Below are positions 1 to 7,998 of a stretch of 64,000 bases of DNA, one piece after another. The notes beneath the pieces were generated by a model. That model ran no database searches, was not told where the DNA came from, and saw only the letters and a program-made list of their open reading frames with translations. The stretch covers positions 124,001-188,000 of the forward strand of contig JANWYD010000011.1 of assembly GCA_025057155.1 (NCBI GenBank), given 5' to 3'. Numbering within the stretch: position 1 is the stretch's first letter; each line of letters begins with the position of its first letter. The translations under genes and the position numbers were made by a program. The DNA comes from Chloroflexaceae bacterium. Its GTDB lineage: Bacteria; Chloroflexota; Chloroflexia; Chloroflexales; Chloroflexaceae.

Positions 1-4
1 AGGT

Positions 5-496
5 ATGGATATGACGACGGAACCGCTGCGCGAGGGAGAGGCTATCACGAGTGGTGGCGCGGTTAGCTTTGCCACAAAGCTGCGCTCTGTGCCCGGTCTC
101 GATCCGGAGGTGGTTGAGAAACTGAACGCGATCGGGATCGCTGATAATGCCACGCTCCTCGCGCGGGGCGCGCAACCCGAAGGTCGCGATGAGATCTGTG
201 CTGCAACTGGCATCAATGCCGTGCAATTGCTCAGCACCCTGTACCTGATGGATCTAGAGCGTGTGGACGGCGTATCGTGGACCAGCGCGCGGCTGCTGGT
301 CGGGGCGGGGGTCACGACGGTTCCTGATCTGGCCTTCCGCAGCGCTGACGATCTGCTGCCCCAGATCCAGCGGGCAAATGAGGAACTGGGCCTGGTCAAG
401 CGTCTTCCCTCGCGCAAGGCCGTGCAAGGCTGGATTGACCACGCGCGAACGTTGCCCCAGGCCATCTTCTTTGGCGGCAACAGTGAAGTCTTCTGA
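5..496 (+). CDS. DUF4332-type helix-hairpin-helix protein
   Basis: A 163-residue soluble protein. The body (about residues 25-150) has two helix-hairpin-helix-like repeats: SVPGLDPEVVEKLNAIGI near 28-45 and VDGVSWTSARLLVGAGV near 87-103. These pair 'xxGV/xxGL...A..L...GI' segments as in the DUF4332 family, whose biochemical role is not established. There is no signal peptide or membrane segment. Two in-frame ATGs lie close together (5 and 11). Only four bases of upstream sequence are visible, so the start and any operon partner upstream cannot be judged. The gene is convergent with the GGDEF-EAL gene and is followed by a repeat and a hairpin. Family assignment is by pattern only. Confidence 0.75.
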   Translation: MDMTTEPLREGEAITSGGAVSFATKLRSVPGLDPEVVEKLNAIGIADNATLLARGAQPEGRDEICAATGINAVQLLSTLYLMDLERVDGVSWTSARLLVGAGVTTVPDLAFRSADDLLPQIQRANEELGLVKRLPSRKAVQGWIDHARTLPQAIFFGGNSEVF

Positions 497-521
497 GGCG
501 GAAAGAGAGCGTCAAGCACGT

Positions 522-625
522 GTTCAGATTCACCGCGGAGCACGCGGAGGAACCGGAAGGATGCGCTTTTTGAAGCCCTTTGCGCCCTCTGCGATGCGAA
601 CGTGTTCGGTAGATGTGAACACTAT
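522..625 (+). repeat. Dispersed intergenic repeat, family R1 copy 1
   Basis: Begins GTTCAGATTCACCGCGGAGC and ends near ATGTGAACACTAT. The segment TTTTGAAGCCCTTTGCGC in the middle is shared with copy 2 on the opposite strand at 13112-13225. The outer ends (GTTCA... and ...TGAAC) are themselves inverted, so the element is roughly palindromic overall. It fills the gap between two convergent genes. Confidence 0.75.
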
Positions 626-645
626 TGAGCATCACGGGGAGGTGC

Positions 646-666
646 TGGGAGGGCTGTGCCCTCCCA
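646..666. terminator. Perfect 9-bp hairpin between convergent genes
   Basis: TGGGAGGGC and GCCCTCCCA flank a TGT loop, just before the end of the minus-strand GGDEF-EAL gene at 673. There is no U-tract. It probably serves as a bidirectional transcription stop. Confidence 0.55.
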
Positions 667-672
667 GATTGT

Positions 673-3204
673 TCAAGCCGAAAGTGATCTGGTGCTGAGG
701 AGCGACTCGAACCTGGCCGCGGGCAGGGGCGGACTGAACAGAAAGCCCTGAAACAGATCACAACCGGCGTCGAGCAGGAAGCTATGCTGCAGTCTGGTTT
801 CAATCCCCTCGGCGACCAGTTGCAGGTTCAGCGAACGCCCCAGGGTCACAATGGCGTGGACTATGCCCCGGTTGCCATTCTGCGAGGAGGCATCGAGCTG
901 AGCTACGAAGGTCCGGTCAACTTTCAGCGTGGTAAGGGGCAGGCGTTGCAGATAGGCCAGCGACGAGTAGCCGGTGCCGAAATCATCGAGGGCCAGGGCG
1001 ACGCCCAGCGCGCGCAGTTCTTGTAGCTGGTGCAAGAGCGACTCGAGATCGCCCACGAGCATACTCTCGGTCAGTTCCAGTTCAACCAGCCTCGGATCAA
1101 GGTTGCTGCCGGCAATCGTGGCGGCGACCATGGACGGAAAGGATGGTTGCGCGAACTGGATCGCCGAAATGTTGACCGCTATGGGAACGAGCAGGAGACC
1201 CTTCTGTCGCCACTCCCTAAGTTGTCGGCAGACCTCTTGCAGGCACCATTCGCCGATCGGGACAATAAGCCCCAGTTCTTCGGCCAGAGGAATGAAGCGT
1301 GCCGGAGGGATCGTGCCCAGCCTGGGATGTTGCCAGCGGATCAGCGCCTCTGCTCCCCTCAGCCGTCCGGCGCGATCCACCTTGGGCTGGTAGAACAGGA
1401 CGAACTCATCGCGCTCCAGCGCCCGGCGCAACTGGTTTTCCAGTTGCAGGCGCTCCAGGGCCATGCGATTGGTGCTGGGATCGAAGAACTGAAAGCTGTT
1501 ACGCAGGGTGCTTTTGGCCCGATACATGGCGACATCGGCGTTGCGTTGCAGCGTTTCGGCATCCTCGCCATCATCGGGAAAGATGCTGGCGCCGATGCTG
1601 GCGCTGAGGAACAGTTCCTGGCCTTTAACCAGAAACGGCATGCGCAGCATCTCGTGCAGGCGTTTAGCGACCTGCGAGACCTGGCTGCTATCGGCGATCT
1701 CCGGCAGGACAAGCATAAACTCATCCCCACCCCGGCGCGCCAGAGTGTCGCTGGCGCGCACGCAGCCCTCGAAGCGACGCGCGAGTTGTACCAGGAGCAT
1801 ATCGCCGACGCTGTGCCCCAGAGTGTCGTTGATCTGTTTGAAACGGTCCAGGTCAATGAACAGCACCGCTACTTTATGCCGGGAGCGCCGAGCGGCCTCA
1901 AGCGCCTGGCGAAGGCGATCCTCGAAGAGGGCGCGGTTGGGCAGCCCGGTCAGCGGGTCATAGTAGGCCTGTACGGCAAGTTGTTGCAGACGTTCATGCT
2001 GCTCAACCGCAATAGCAGCCAACTGGTTCACCAGGTCGAGAAAATGCAGATCATCCCCGTCGGGACGGGCCATTGTTCGCCGGCAGAGGGTCAATACGCC
2101 CGAGAGGGCGGCGGGGTTGAGTTGCAGGCCCCTGCGCCAGCAATAAAGTACTGCTGGCGCGGACGCGCTCTGGGGGGCGGTGATAGCGGTGATCTCCACA
2201 TCGCTGCATGAAATGTTGGCAGGCGTATGCATCGGGGTGCGAGCCAGAGCGTCCAGGGTCGCGACAAGCTCCGTGTCCAGATCGGCGTCGTGGATGCGGA
2301 AGAGATCGGCGTGCTCCAGGGCGAGGGCGACGTATGCCGCGTCACAGTAGCGTTCGCGGGTCAGGGAGACCAGTTCGGTTGCCACCGTTCCGAGCGAGTG
2401 CTGGCGGGCGACCAGTTCGAGCACCCGCTGGCGCGCTACGTCGAGGATCTCTGCGCGTTTGCGTTCCGTGACGCACTCCAGAGTGACCACTGCCCGGCCC
2501 CAGCTAGTGTTGCCACAATGGCTGACGTGTATTGTGAACCACTCGGGCTTGCCCTCGTGTTCTACCGCGTATTCGGCGGCAAAGCGCCCATACCGGCCCT
2601 GCAGCACGTCCCTGAGGCCCGTGGTAATGCTGTGGGCCTCAGGAATAGTTGCAGCGGCCCAGATGGCCGGGTAGTTCGCCCCGACGCCAGCACGCGGTTC
2701 GGAAGGGCTGTCACTCGTCAGCGCCGCACGCCAGTTCTGATTGACGGCGACAATGACGCCATGCTGGTCGAGGATGGCGATCCGGGCCGAGAGACTGTCA
2801 AGCGCTGTGCGCAGCAGGCGCTGAGACTCGAGCAGCAGTTGTTCGGCGCGCTTGCGGGCAGTAATATCGTGGAGCCTGGCCAGGAACGCGGGACGTCCCT
2901 GCCAGGCGATTGGCTCCACGCGCAGTTCGGCGAAGACCACCGCGCCGTCTGGTCGTAGCACTTCGATATCAGAGACTCGATTAACGCGGAGGGGCCGGCC
3001 GAAGGGCTGGTTTATCAAAGACTCGGGAGGGCGTCCGAAGAGGTGGGCGGCCGCTGAGTTGGCGAACCGCACGATGCCGTGATAATCAACGATCAGGGCG
3101 GCATCGGCGTTCTGCGTAATCAGACGCAACAGATCGCCGAACAAGGTGCTCCTGACATTCCGGGCAAGGGGCAAGGGTTCGTCGTACATACCAGAATCCA
3201 CCAT
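673..3204 (-). CDS. PAS-PAS-GGDEF-EAL cyclic di-GMP enzyme
   Basis: An 843-residue soluble sensor enzyme for making or degrading cyclic di-GMP. Domains in order: PAS about 25-115, a second PAS about 130-248, a poorly conserved GAF-like stretch about 255-400, GGDEF about 410-570 and EAL about 585-840. The cyclase motif GGDEF (492-496) is intact. An RxxD inhibitory site (483-486) sits exactly five residues before it. The EAL motif (619-621), AVNIS, ELTES, DDFGTGYSSL (740-749), LKVDR and VAEGIE are also present, so both activities look possible. It lies 33 bp downstream of kaiC on the same strand and is probably the last gene of a kaiB-kaiC-GGDEF/EAL unit. A second ATG at 3189 has a better ribosome site (GGTGGA) and may be the true start. 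Its second PAS resembles that of the protein at 5423-6616. Confidence 0.93.
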   Translation of the reverse strand: MVDSGMYDEPLPLARNVRSTLFGDLLRLITQNADAALIVDYHGIVRFANSAAAHLFGRPPESLINQPFGRPLRVNRVSDIEVLRPDGAVVFAELRVEPIAWQGRPAFLARLHDITARKRAEQLLLESQRLLRTALDSLSARIAILDQHGVIVAVNQNWRAALTSDSPSEPRAGVGANYPAIWAAATIPEAHSITTGLRDVLQGRYGRFAAEYAVEHEGKPEWFTIHVSHCGNTSWGRAVVTLECVTERKRAEILDVARQRVLELVARQHSLGTVATELVSLTRERYCDAAYVALALEHADLFRIHDADLDTELVATLDALARTPMHTPANISCSDVEITAITAPQSASAPAVLYCWRRGLQLNPAALSGVLTLCRRTMARPDGDDLHFLDLVNQLAAIAVEQHERLQQLAVQAYYDPLTGLPNRALFEDRLRQALEAARRSRHKVAVLFIDLDRFKQINDTLGHSVGDMLLVQLARRFEGCVRASDTLARRGGDEFMLVLPEIADSSQVSQVAKRLHEMLRMPFLVKGQELFLSASIGASIFPDDGEDAETLQRNADVAMYRAKSTLRNSFQFFDPSTNRMALERLQLENQLRRALERDEFVLFYQPKVDRAGRLRGAEALIRWQHPRLGTIPPARFIPLAEELGLIVPIGEWCLQEVCRQLREWRQKGLLLVPIAVNISAIQFAQPSFPSMVAATIAGSNLDPRLVELELTESMLVGDLESLLHQLQELRALGVALALDDFGTGYSSLAYLQRLPLTTLKVDRTFVAQLDASSQNGNRGIVHAIVTLGRSLNLQLVAEGIETRLQHSFLLDAGCDLFQGFLFSPPLPAARFESLLSTRSLSA

Positions 3205-3237
3205 GCGCTCGGAGCGTCTGAGGCGTCCAGGGACGGG

Positions 3238-4770
3238 TTATTCGGCTGGAGGCGCAGTCTCATCATCGCGGAACATGGCCCCAAGCCGCTCCAGTTCACT
3301 CGGTGAGATGTGGGTGAACTGCCCGGACAGGATGCCCGAGATATTGCGAAACGGACGTCCGATGTGCATTCCTTTGCTGTCAATCGAGAACTCGCGGATC
3401 TCTTTGTCGTGGATGGAGCCGCGCATTTTCAGCACCGTCAGCCCGCGCCGCATCTCGCCGAAGAGTTCAACGTACCGCAGGAGGATGATCGAGTCGGTAA
3501 TCGTCGAGATATGGGCCTCGGTAATGGATGAACCGCCAAGCAGCGTGGAGGTGGTGGCGGTATAGAGCCCGACGATCTCCTGGTGCTTGATAAACGACGT
3601 CAGGCCGATCACGAACTCGCGGAAGCCGCGCAGGGTCGAGACGCGTTCGAGGGCCGAGAGGCTGTCCACCGCGATACGTTGCGGTTTGAAGCGCTCAATT
3701 TCGGCCTGCATGGCGATCAATTGATCCTCCAGGCTGGTCACCTCAGGGTAATTCGCTACCACCCGGAGCAGGCCGTCCTTCTCCATCTGCTCGAAATCGA
3801 TCCCCCAGCCCTCGGCGTTGCGGAACAACTGGTCGCGGCTCTCCTCGAAGGCGAAGAGCAGGGCGCGTTCGCCACGTTGCGCGCCAGCGGCCATGAAGGT
3901 GGTCGCCATAAGTGTTTTCCCCGTGCCCGTCGCGCCACTGACGAGGATGATCGAATCGCGAAAGAAACCGCCGCCGCACATCCGGTCCAGTTCAGCGTTC
4001 CCTGAGGTGATCCGCAGATTGGACGAGCGCTGTTTCAGCTCCATGGCCGAGAGCGGGATCATGACGATCCCACGGCCGGGGATCACCGTGAAGGGAAAGC
4101 TGCCTTTCTGGTGCGCGGTGCCGCGGAACTTCAGGATCTCGACGGTACGGCGGCGCTTCTCTTCCTCCATCACGTTGCGGAGGATGACGACGTCATCGGT
4201 GACAAACTCCTCGACGCCGAAGCGGGCGATTTCGCCATTCTCGTGGGCGCGCTCGGCGGTAATCACGCCCGTCACTCCCAGCCGTTTGAGGGTGGAAACG
4301 ATGCGGAACAGTTCGTCACGCACCAGGCGCGTATCCCCGAGGCGGGCGAAGATCGCGCCGAGCGAGTCCATGGAGATGCGCGTGGCCTTTACCCGGCGCA
4401 CGGCATGTTCGATCCGCGCCAGCAGCGCGCCGAGATCATAGGAGCCCATCACCAGCAGTTCCTGGTCGGGTTGCGGTGAGGCGTCCACGAAGGCCCAGAG
4501 ACCCTCGGCCTCCCATTTGGGAATATCCCAGCCGAAGCCGCGCATATTGCGCCGCAGATCGTCGGGAGACTCCTCGAAGGTAACGAAGACCACGCCTTCA
4601 CCCCTCAGCGCGCCCGCGGCGAGGAACTGCGCGGCAAAGACGGTCTTGGCGCTCCCGGCGGTGCCGGAGAGCAATGTGGTTCGGCCACGCGGCAAACCCC
4701 CGTTGGCGATATGGTCGAAACCGGGGATGCCGGTTGGCAGCCGTTCAATGGCATCGTACTCTGCGTTCAA
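3238..4770 (-). CDS. kaiC: Circadian clock ATPase/kinase KaiC
   Basis: A double-RecA ATPase of 510 residues, the usual KaiC length (about 519). CI has Walker A GTAGSAKT (36-43) and the catalytic pair in TFEES (66-67). CII has Walker A GATGTGKT (279-286) and FAFEES (309-310). The CII segment SSITEAHISTITDSI keeps all three cyanobacterial phosphosite positions: T417, S422 and T423, equivalent to T426, S431 and T432 of Synechococcus. The C-terminal tail that KaiA binds in cyanobacteria (about 460-510) is present. The chosen TTG start at 4770 has an ideal AAGGAG at 4779-4784. A longer TTG start at 4815 is possible but has a weaker site. kaiB lies 59 bp upstream and a c-di-GMP enzyme follows. No canonical kaiA is in the window. 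Confidence 0.95.
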   Translation of the reverse strand: MNAEYDAIERLPTGIPGFDHIANGGLPRGRTTLLSGTAGSAKTVFAAQFLAAGALRGEGVVFVTFEESPDDLRRNMRGFGWDIPKWEAEGLWAFVDASPQPDQELLVMGSYDLGALLARIEHAVRRVKATRISMDSLGAIFARLGDTRLVRDELFRIVSTLKRLGVTGVITAERAHENGEIARFGVEEFVTDDVVILRNVMEEEKRRRTVEILKFRGTAHQKGSFPFTVIPGRGIVMIPLSAMELKQRSSNLRITSGNAELDRMCGGGFFRDSIILVSGATGTGKTLMATTFMAAGAQRGERALLFAFEESRDQLFRNAEGWGIDFEQMEKDGLLRVVANYPEVTSLEDQLIAMQAEIERFKPQRIAVDSLSALERVSTLRGFREFVIGLTSFIKHQEIVGLYTATTSTLLGGSSITEAHISTITDSIILLRYVELFGEMRRGLTVLKMRGSIHDKEIREFSIDSKGMHIGRPFRNISGILSGQFTHISPSELERLGAMFRDDETAPPAE

Positions 4771-4829
4771 CGCGGTTCTCCTTGGATCACCCCCTGAGTC
4801 GCGTCCACGGGGCAAGCGCTGCGGCCCCT

Positions 4830-5111
4830 CTAGGTCGGTGGCAGGTTGAGGGCATTCAGCACTTCGGACGGGTCAGCGGCAAGATCGCCAATCACCCGGC
4901 GCTGGGGGAGTGGCTGCTCCTTGATCAGGGTCGGGGTGGCGAGGATCTTGTGGATTTCTGCTTGCACCGGGTCCGCCAGAACATCAATGATCGTAAAATC
5001 GCACTCGTAAGCGGCAAGTTCGTGCTCGCAGAGACGGCGCAAGACGGCAATCGCCCGCTCTGACCGTGGCGTGCGGCCGGCAATATACAACTGAAGCACA
5101 ATCCTGGTCAC
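4830..5111 (-). CDS. kaiB: Circadian clock protein KaiB
   Basis: A 93-residue thioredoxin-like fold-switching protein (KaiB is usually 95-105 residues). Recognised from LQLYIAGRTPRSERAI at the N-terminus, the central IIDVLADP and the signature KILATPTLIKEQPLPQRRVI, which includes the cis-proline. KaiB binds the CI ring of KaiC and turns the phosphorylation cycle towards dephosphorylation. The GTG start at 5111 is chosen because the family begins just before the first strand and GGGCGAG lies upstream. A longer in-frame reading to 5201 adds a residue stretch unlike any KaiB. It is the first gene of the presumed kaiBC operon. Confidence 0.93.
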   Translation of the reverse strand: MTRIVLQLYIAGRTPRSERAIAVLRRLCEHELAAYECDFTIIDVLADPVQAEIHKILATPTLIKEQPLPQRRVIGDLAADPSEVLNALNLPPT

Positions 5112-5314
5112 TGAGACGCTCGCCCTGCCCCGCTTGCGGGGCCTAAGAGCCAATCCGACGAACCACTGATGATGCGGGCCGTTCCAGCACGCGCCTGCCA
5201 CAGGAGAGATCTCCTCTCTCCCGAACTGTGGTGCAGCCGAATAATTGAAAGCAAGCCCCTCACGTCCACTCTAAGGAGAGCTGCGAGTGCTCCAAATCCT
5301 TTTTTTACCCCGGT

Positions 5315-5320
5315 ATTATA
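5315..5320 (-). promoter_or_regulatory. Candidate -10 element for kaiBC
   Basis: A perfect TATAAT on the minus strand in the 311-bp gap between the PAS gene and kaiB. No good -35 lies at 17 bp (TAGCCA is the best), so it may need an activator or an extended leader. The predicted leader is about 195 nt. The rest of the 5112-5422 gap shows no gene. Confidence 0.45.
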
Positions 5321-5422
5321 CCGTGCAACCGCAGGAATGGCTAGTGTGACAACAAGACCTCCCGGCCGTCCAATCGCCGGCCTGATGCGGCAGAGTTTCC
5401 CGGCCTGCGCCAGTATTATATG

Positions 5423-6616
5423 TCAACGGTGCGGTTCGAGCGTAGCGAGGCCCAGGGCGCGGGAGCGGTAGTAGGCCGCAAGATGGCCCATCAGTTCCAG
5501 CACGAGCAGGCGTCCCTCTTCGAGATAGGCCTGCTGGCGGGTGACGGGCGCATCGGCGCTGACGGCGCGGATTGCCGCCAGATGAATTTCTACAACGTCA
5601 CGCGGGCTGGCGGCTTCAGCGCCGAGGCGCTCGCCAAGCTCTCGCAGCGGGGCGGAAGGGAGTTGTTCGTCGAACGGGCGACGCCTGAGAGCTTCATCAA
5701 CAAGCCCTGTATAGAGCGTGACCGCCTCGCGAAAAGCCTCCGGGTTGCGCCGCCGGAGGGGCTGGCCGGCTTCGGCGACAATCTGGCCGCTTTGCGGGCG
5801 CGAGATCCGCTCTACGTCGCGCAGTTCACGCTCCACGGCCTGAAGCCGCTGGCGCAGCTCCTCCGCCTCGGCGGCGGCGCGCGCCGCCCGTCGTTGTTCG
5901 GTAATGTCGCTATGGGCCACCACCAGGCCGCGCTGCGCGCCCTGCAACGGCAACACGCGCATTAAGAACCAGCGCTCCTCGCTGGCGCTATGGCACGGGT
6001 ACTCCAATTCGTAGAGGGGCAATTCCCCGCGCAAGACAGCCTGCATCCCCGCAAGCACCTGTTCCGCCTCGGCGGCGTTGTGGCCTCGGGCATTCTCGCA
6101 CACACGGAAGTAGTTGGTTCCCACCCCCGTTGCGCGAAGGTTCGGGTCCCCATTCGTGCGCGCGAATTCGCGCCAGGCCTCGTTGACGGCGATGATCGTC
6201 CCGTGTTCATCGAGCACGGCGATATGGACGGTCAGGGAGTTGAGGATGGCCCAGTTAAACGCCTCGGCGTGGCGCAGGGCCTCCTGGGCGCGACGGTGCT
6301 CGGTGATGTCGCGCAGGGAAATCAGGTGAGCCGGCACCCCGTCCCACTCCGTAGCGACCACGCGCATCTCAGCCACGTGGTGGTCGCCCTGGGGGTGCAG
6401 AACGTCAATTTCGGCCCGATCGCCCGACAGCAGCGGAAAGCCAAACACCTCGCCGAGCAGCGCATCGGCGGGACGGGCCAGGAGTTGTTCGGCGGCAGGA
6501 TTGAGGAAGCGCACGCGCCCTTCGGCATCAACCACGATGATGCCATCAGCGTTCTCGGCGATGATCTGGCGCAACCGTCGGTCGTCGGCCACAGGCTGCT
6601 GCTCAAGGGGTTGCAT
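5423..6616 (-). CDS. PAS-PAS protein with C-terminal KaiA/RsbU-like domain
   Basis: A 397-residue soluble protein. PAS 1 is about 15-105 and PAS 2 about 120-240, each followed by an ITE-R-R linker. A coiled coil about 240-275 comes next, then an all-helical domain about 295-390. That last domain contains SPRDVVEIHLAAIRAV (337-352) and LLVLELMGHLAAYYRS (370-385), which resemble the 'PE-IV-IH' and 'LLEVM--YGLAYRE' helices of the RsbU N-terminal domain. This domain shares a fold superfamily with the KaiA C-terminal domain. There is no kinase, phosphatase or GGDEF domain. Its place directly upstream of kaiBC on the same strand, in a locus without kaiA, suggests it is a KaiA-like regulator of KaiC. 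That is inference. The start has AGGAGTG upstream. The fold call is by eye and needs a profile or structure check. Confidence 0.8.
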   Translation of the reverse strand: MQPLEQQPVADDRRLRQIIAENADGIIVVDAEGRVRFLNPAAEQLLARPADALLGEVFGFPLLSGDRAEIDVLHPQGDHHVAEMRVVATEWDGVPAHLISLRDITEHRRAQEALRHAEAFNWAILNSLTVHIAVLDEHGTIIAVNEAWREFARTNGDPNLRATGVGTNYFRVCENARGHNAAEAEQVLAGMQAVLRGELPLYELEYPCHSASEERWFLMRVLPLQGAQRGLVVAHSDITEQRRAARAAAEAEELRQRLQAVERELRDVERISRPQSGQIVAEAGQPLRRRNPEAFREAVTLYTGLVDEALRRRPFDEQLPSAPLRELGERLGAEAASPRDVVEIHLAAIRAVSADAPVTRQQAYLEEGRLLVLELMGHLAAYYRSRALGLATLEPHR

Positions 6617-6671
6617 GACGGCTCACTCCTGTGGATGGCGCCATTCGCCGGCGCGACAGCTTCTGTAGTTC

Positions 6672-6700
6672 ATGATCGCCACGTACTGCGCCTGTGTCAA
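6672..6700 (-). promoter_or_regulatory. Promoter of the PAS/KaiA-like gene
   Basis: A perfect TTGACA (6695-6700, minus strand), a 17-bp spacer and a weaker GATCAT (6672-6677). It separates this gene from the pot operon upstream and gives a leader of about 50 nt. Confidence 0.5.
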
Positions 6701-6787
6701 GTCATGACGGCTTTCTCCGAGGTCAGGGCGGGGCATGCCGCGTCCACCGGTTCTGCGTTCGTTCCAGGGGCGCAGCCGCCCCCGCGT

Positions 6788-7939
6788 CTACCGGCCTTTG
6801 ACCGCCGTCCATAAATCGGTGAACACAGCCGTTTGTTCGTTGCGGACAGCCCACTCCAGGCGCTGGCGCACCTGATCGTCAGGGGCGAAACCCTCGGCGT
6901 ACAGCGCCTGCATTTCCTCCGACAGCAGCGGCAGAGCATCCTGGTTTGGCGTCAGGAACCCGCTCCATTCGGCATTCTGAGCGGCTACTTCGGGGTCCAG
7001 CAGAAAGTTGATGAATACGTGAGCAGTATAGCTACTGGGCGAGTCGCCCACAATCACCAGGTTGTCCATCCAGATCATGCCGCCTTCTTTTGGTATCACG
7101 AAGCGGATATCGGCGTTGCCCGTAAACTCGTCCTCCAGACCGGTGCGCGCTTGCAGGGCCGAGCCGCTCCAGGCGTGGGCCAGGATGTACTCCTCCGAGG
7201 CCAGTTTGCGGTTGACGTCTGAACTGTTGTACGCCGCCAGGTAGGGTTTCTGGGCGATCAGCAACTCCTCAACCTGCCGCAGAATGGCCGGGTCGGTCTC
7301 GTTGAGCGAGTGCCCCAGATAGCGTAGCGCCGCGCCGGGTGTTTCGCGCTCGTCGTCGAGCATACTGAACCTTCCCCGATAGGCCGCGATCATGTTGGGA
7401 TCGAAGAGGGCCGCCCAGCTATCAATGCCGGCGGGGAAGGATTTGGCATTGTACGCGATGCCGGTAATGCCGTAAAAATACGGTACCGAGATGGCATTCC
7501 CAGGGTCGAAGGGCTGGTTGAGCAGATCGGGGTCGAGGTGTACTAGATTGGGCAGCAGGCTCTTGTCGAGGGGAGCGGCCAGATTCTCGGCGGCCATGAT
7601 CGTCACCGCGTAATCCGAGGGCGCGACCAGGTCGTATCCCGAATTACCCGCGCGCAGTTTGGCGATCATGTCCTCGTTTGAGTCGTAGGTGTCAACGATC
7701 ACCCGGACCCCGTATTCAGCCTCAAACTGCGCCAGCAGATCGGGGTCAATATAGTCGTTCCAGTTATAGAAGTAAAGTTGCCGGGAGAGTTTGTTGCGAT
7801 CGACGCCTGCCGGCGGCGTTCCGTTGCCCGGCGTGGCTCCGCCATATTCGTTGCCGGGGCTGGCCGTGCCGCCGCCGCACGCCGCGAGGATCGTGAGGGT
7901 CAGGGCGAGCACGAAGCCCATCAGACCGTGTTTCGTCAT
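6788..7939 (-). CDS. potD: Spermidine/putrescine-binding lipoprotein PotD
   Basis: A 383-residue extracytoplasmic solute-binding protein for polyamine uptake. It begins with a lipoprotein signal (MTKHGLMGFVLALTLTILAAC), the cysteine being the lipidated residue. The mature part starts with a low-complexity Gly/Thr/Pro linker. Family features include LYFYNWNDYIDPDLLAQFE, YDLVAPSDYAV and an acidic ligand cleft typical of PotD/PotF (SBP_bac_8 type). The ATG at 7939 has AGGAGGAA eight bases upstream. It is the last gene of potABCD, 59 bp after potC. Whether the ligand is spermidine, putrescine or another amine cannot be told from sequence. Confidence 0.93.
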   Translation of the reverse strand: MTKHGLMGFVLALTLTILAACGGGTASPGNEYGGATPGNGTPPAGVDRNKLSRQLYFYNWNDYIDPDLLAQFEAEYGVRVIVDTYDSNEDMIAKLRAGNSGYDLVAPSDYAVTIMAAENLAAPLDKSLLPNLVHLDPDLLNQPFDPGNAISVPYFYGITGIAYNAKSFPAGIDSWAALFDPNMIAAYRGRFSMLDDERETPGAALRYLGHSLNETDPAILRQVEELLIAQKPYLAAYNSSDVNRKLASEEYILAHAWSGSALQARTGLEDEFTGNADIRFVIPKEGGMIWMDNLVIVGDSPSSYTAHVFINFLLDPEVAAQNAEWSGFLTPNQDALPLLSEEMQALYAEGFAPDDQVRQRLEWAVRNEQTAVFTDLWTAVKGR

Positions 7940-7998
7940 CGAGTTGTTCCTCCTGAGACTACGCGGTGCATCCGTCAGGGATGGGCCCGACGGGAAGG

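Noticed and set aside
698-717. tRNA T-arm-like sequence (CGACTCGAACC)
   Set aside because: It lies inside the EAL coding region and no cloverleaf can be formed around it; no tRNA found in the window.
1030-2211. Long plus-strand ORF of 393 codons
   Set aside because: It lies wholly antisense to the GGDEF-EAL gene, has no recognisable domain and no ribosome site; a shadow of GC-rich coding sequence.
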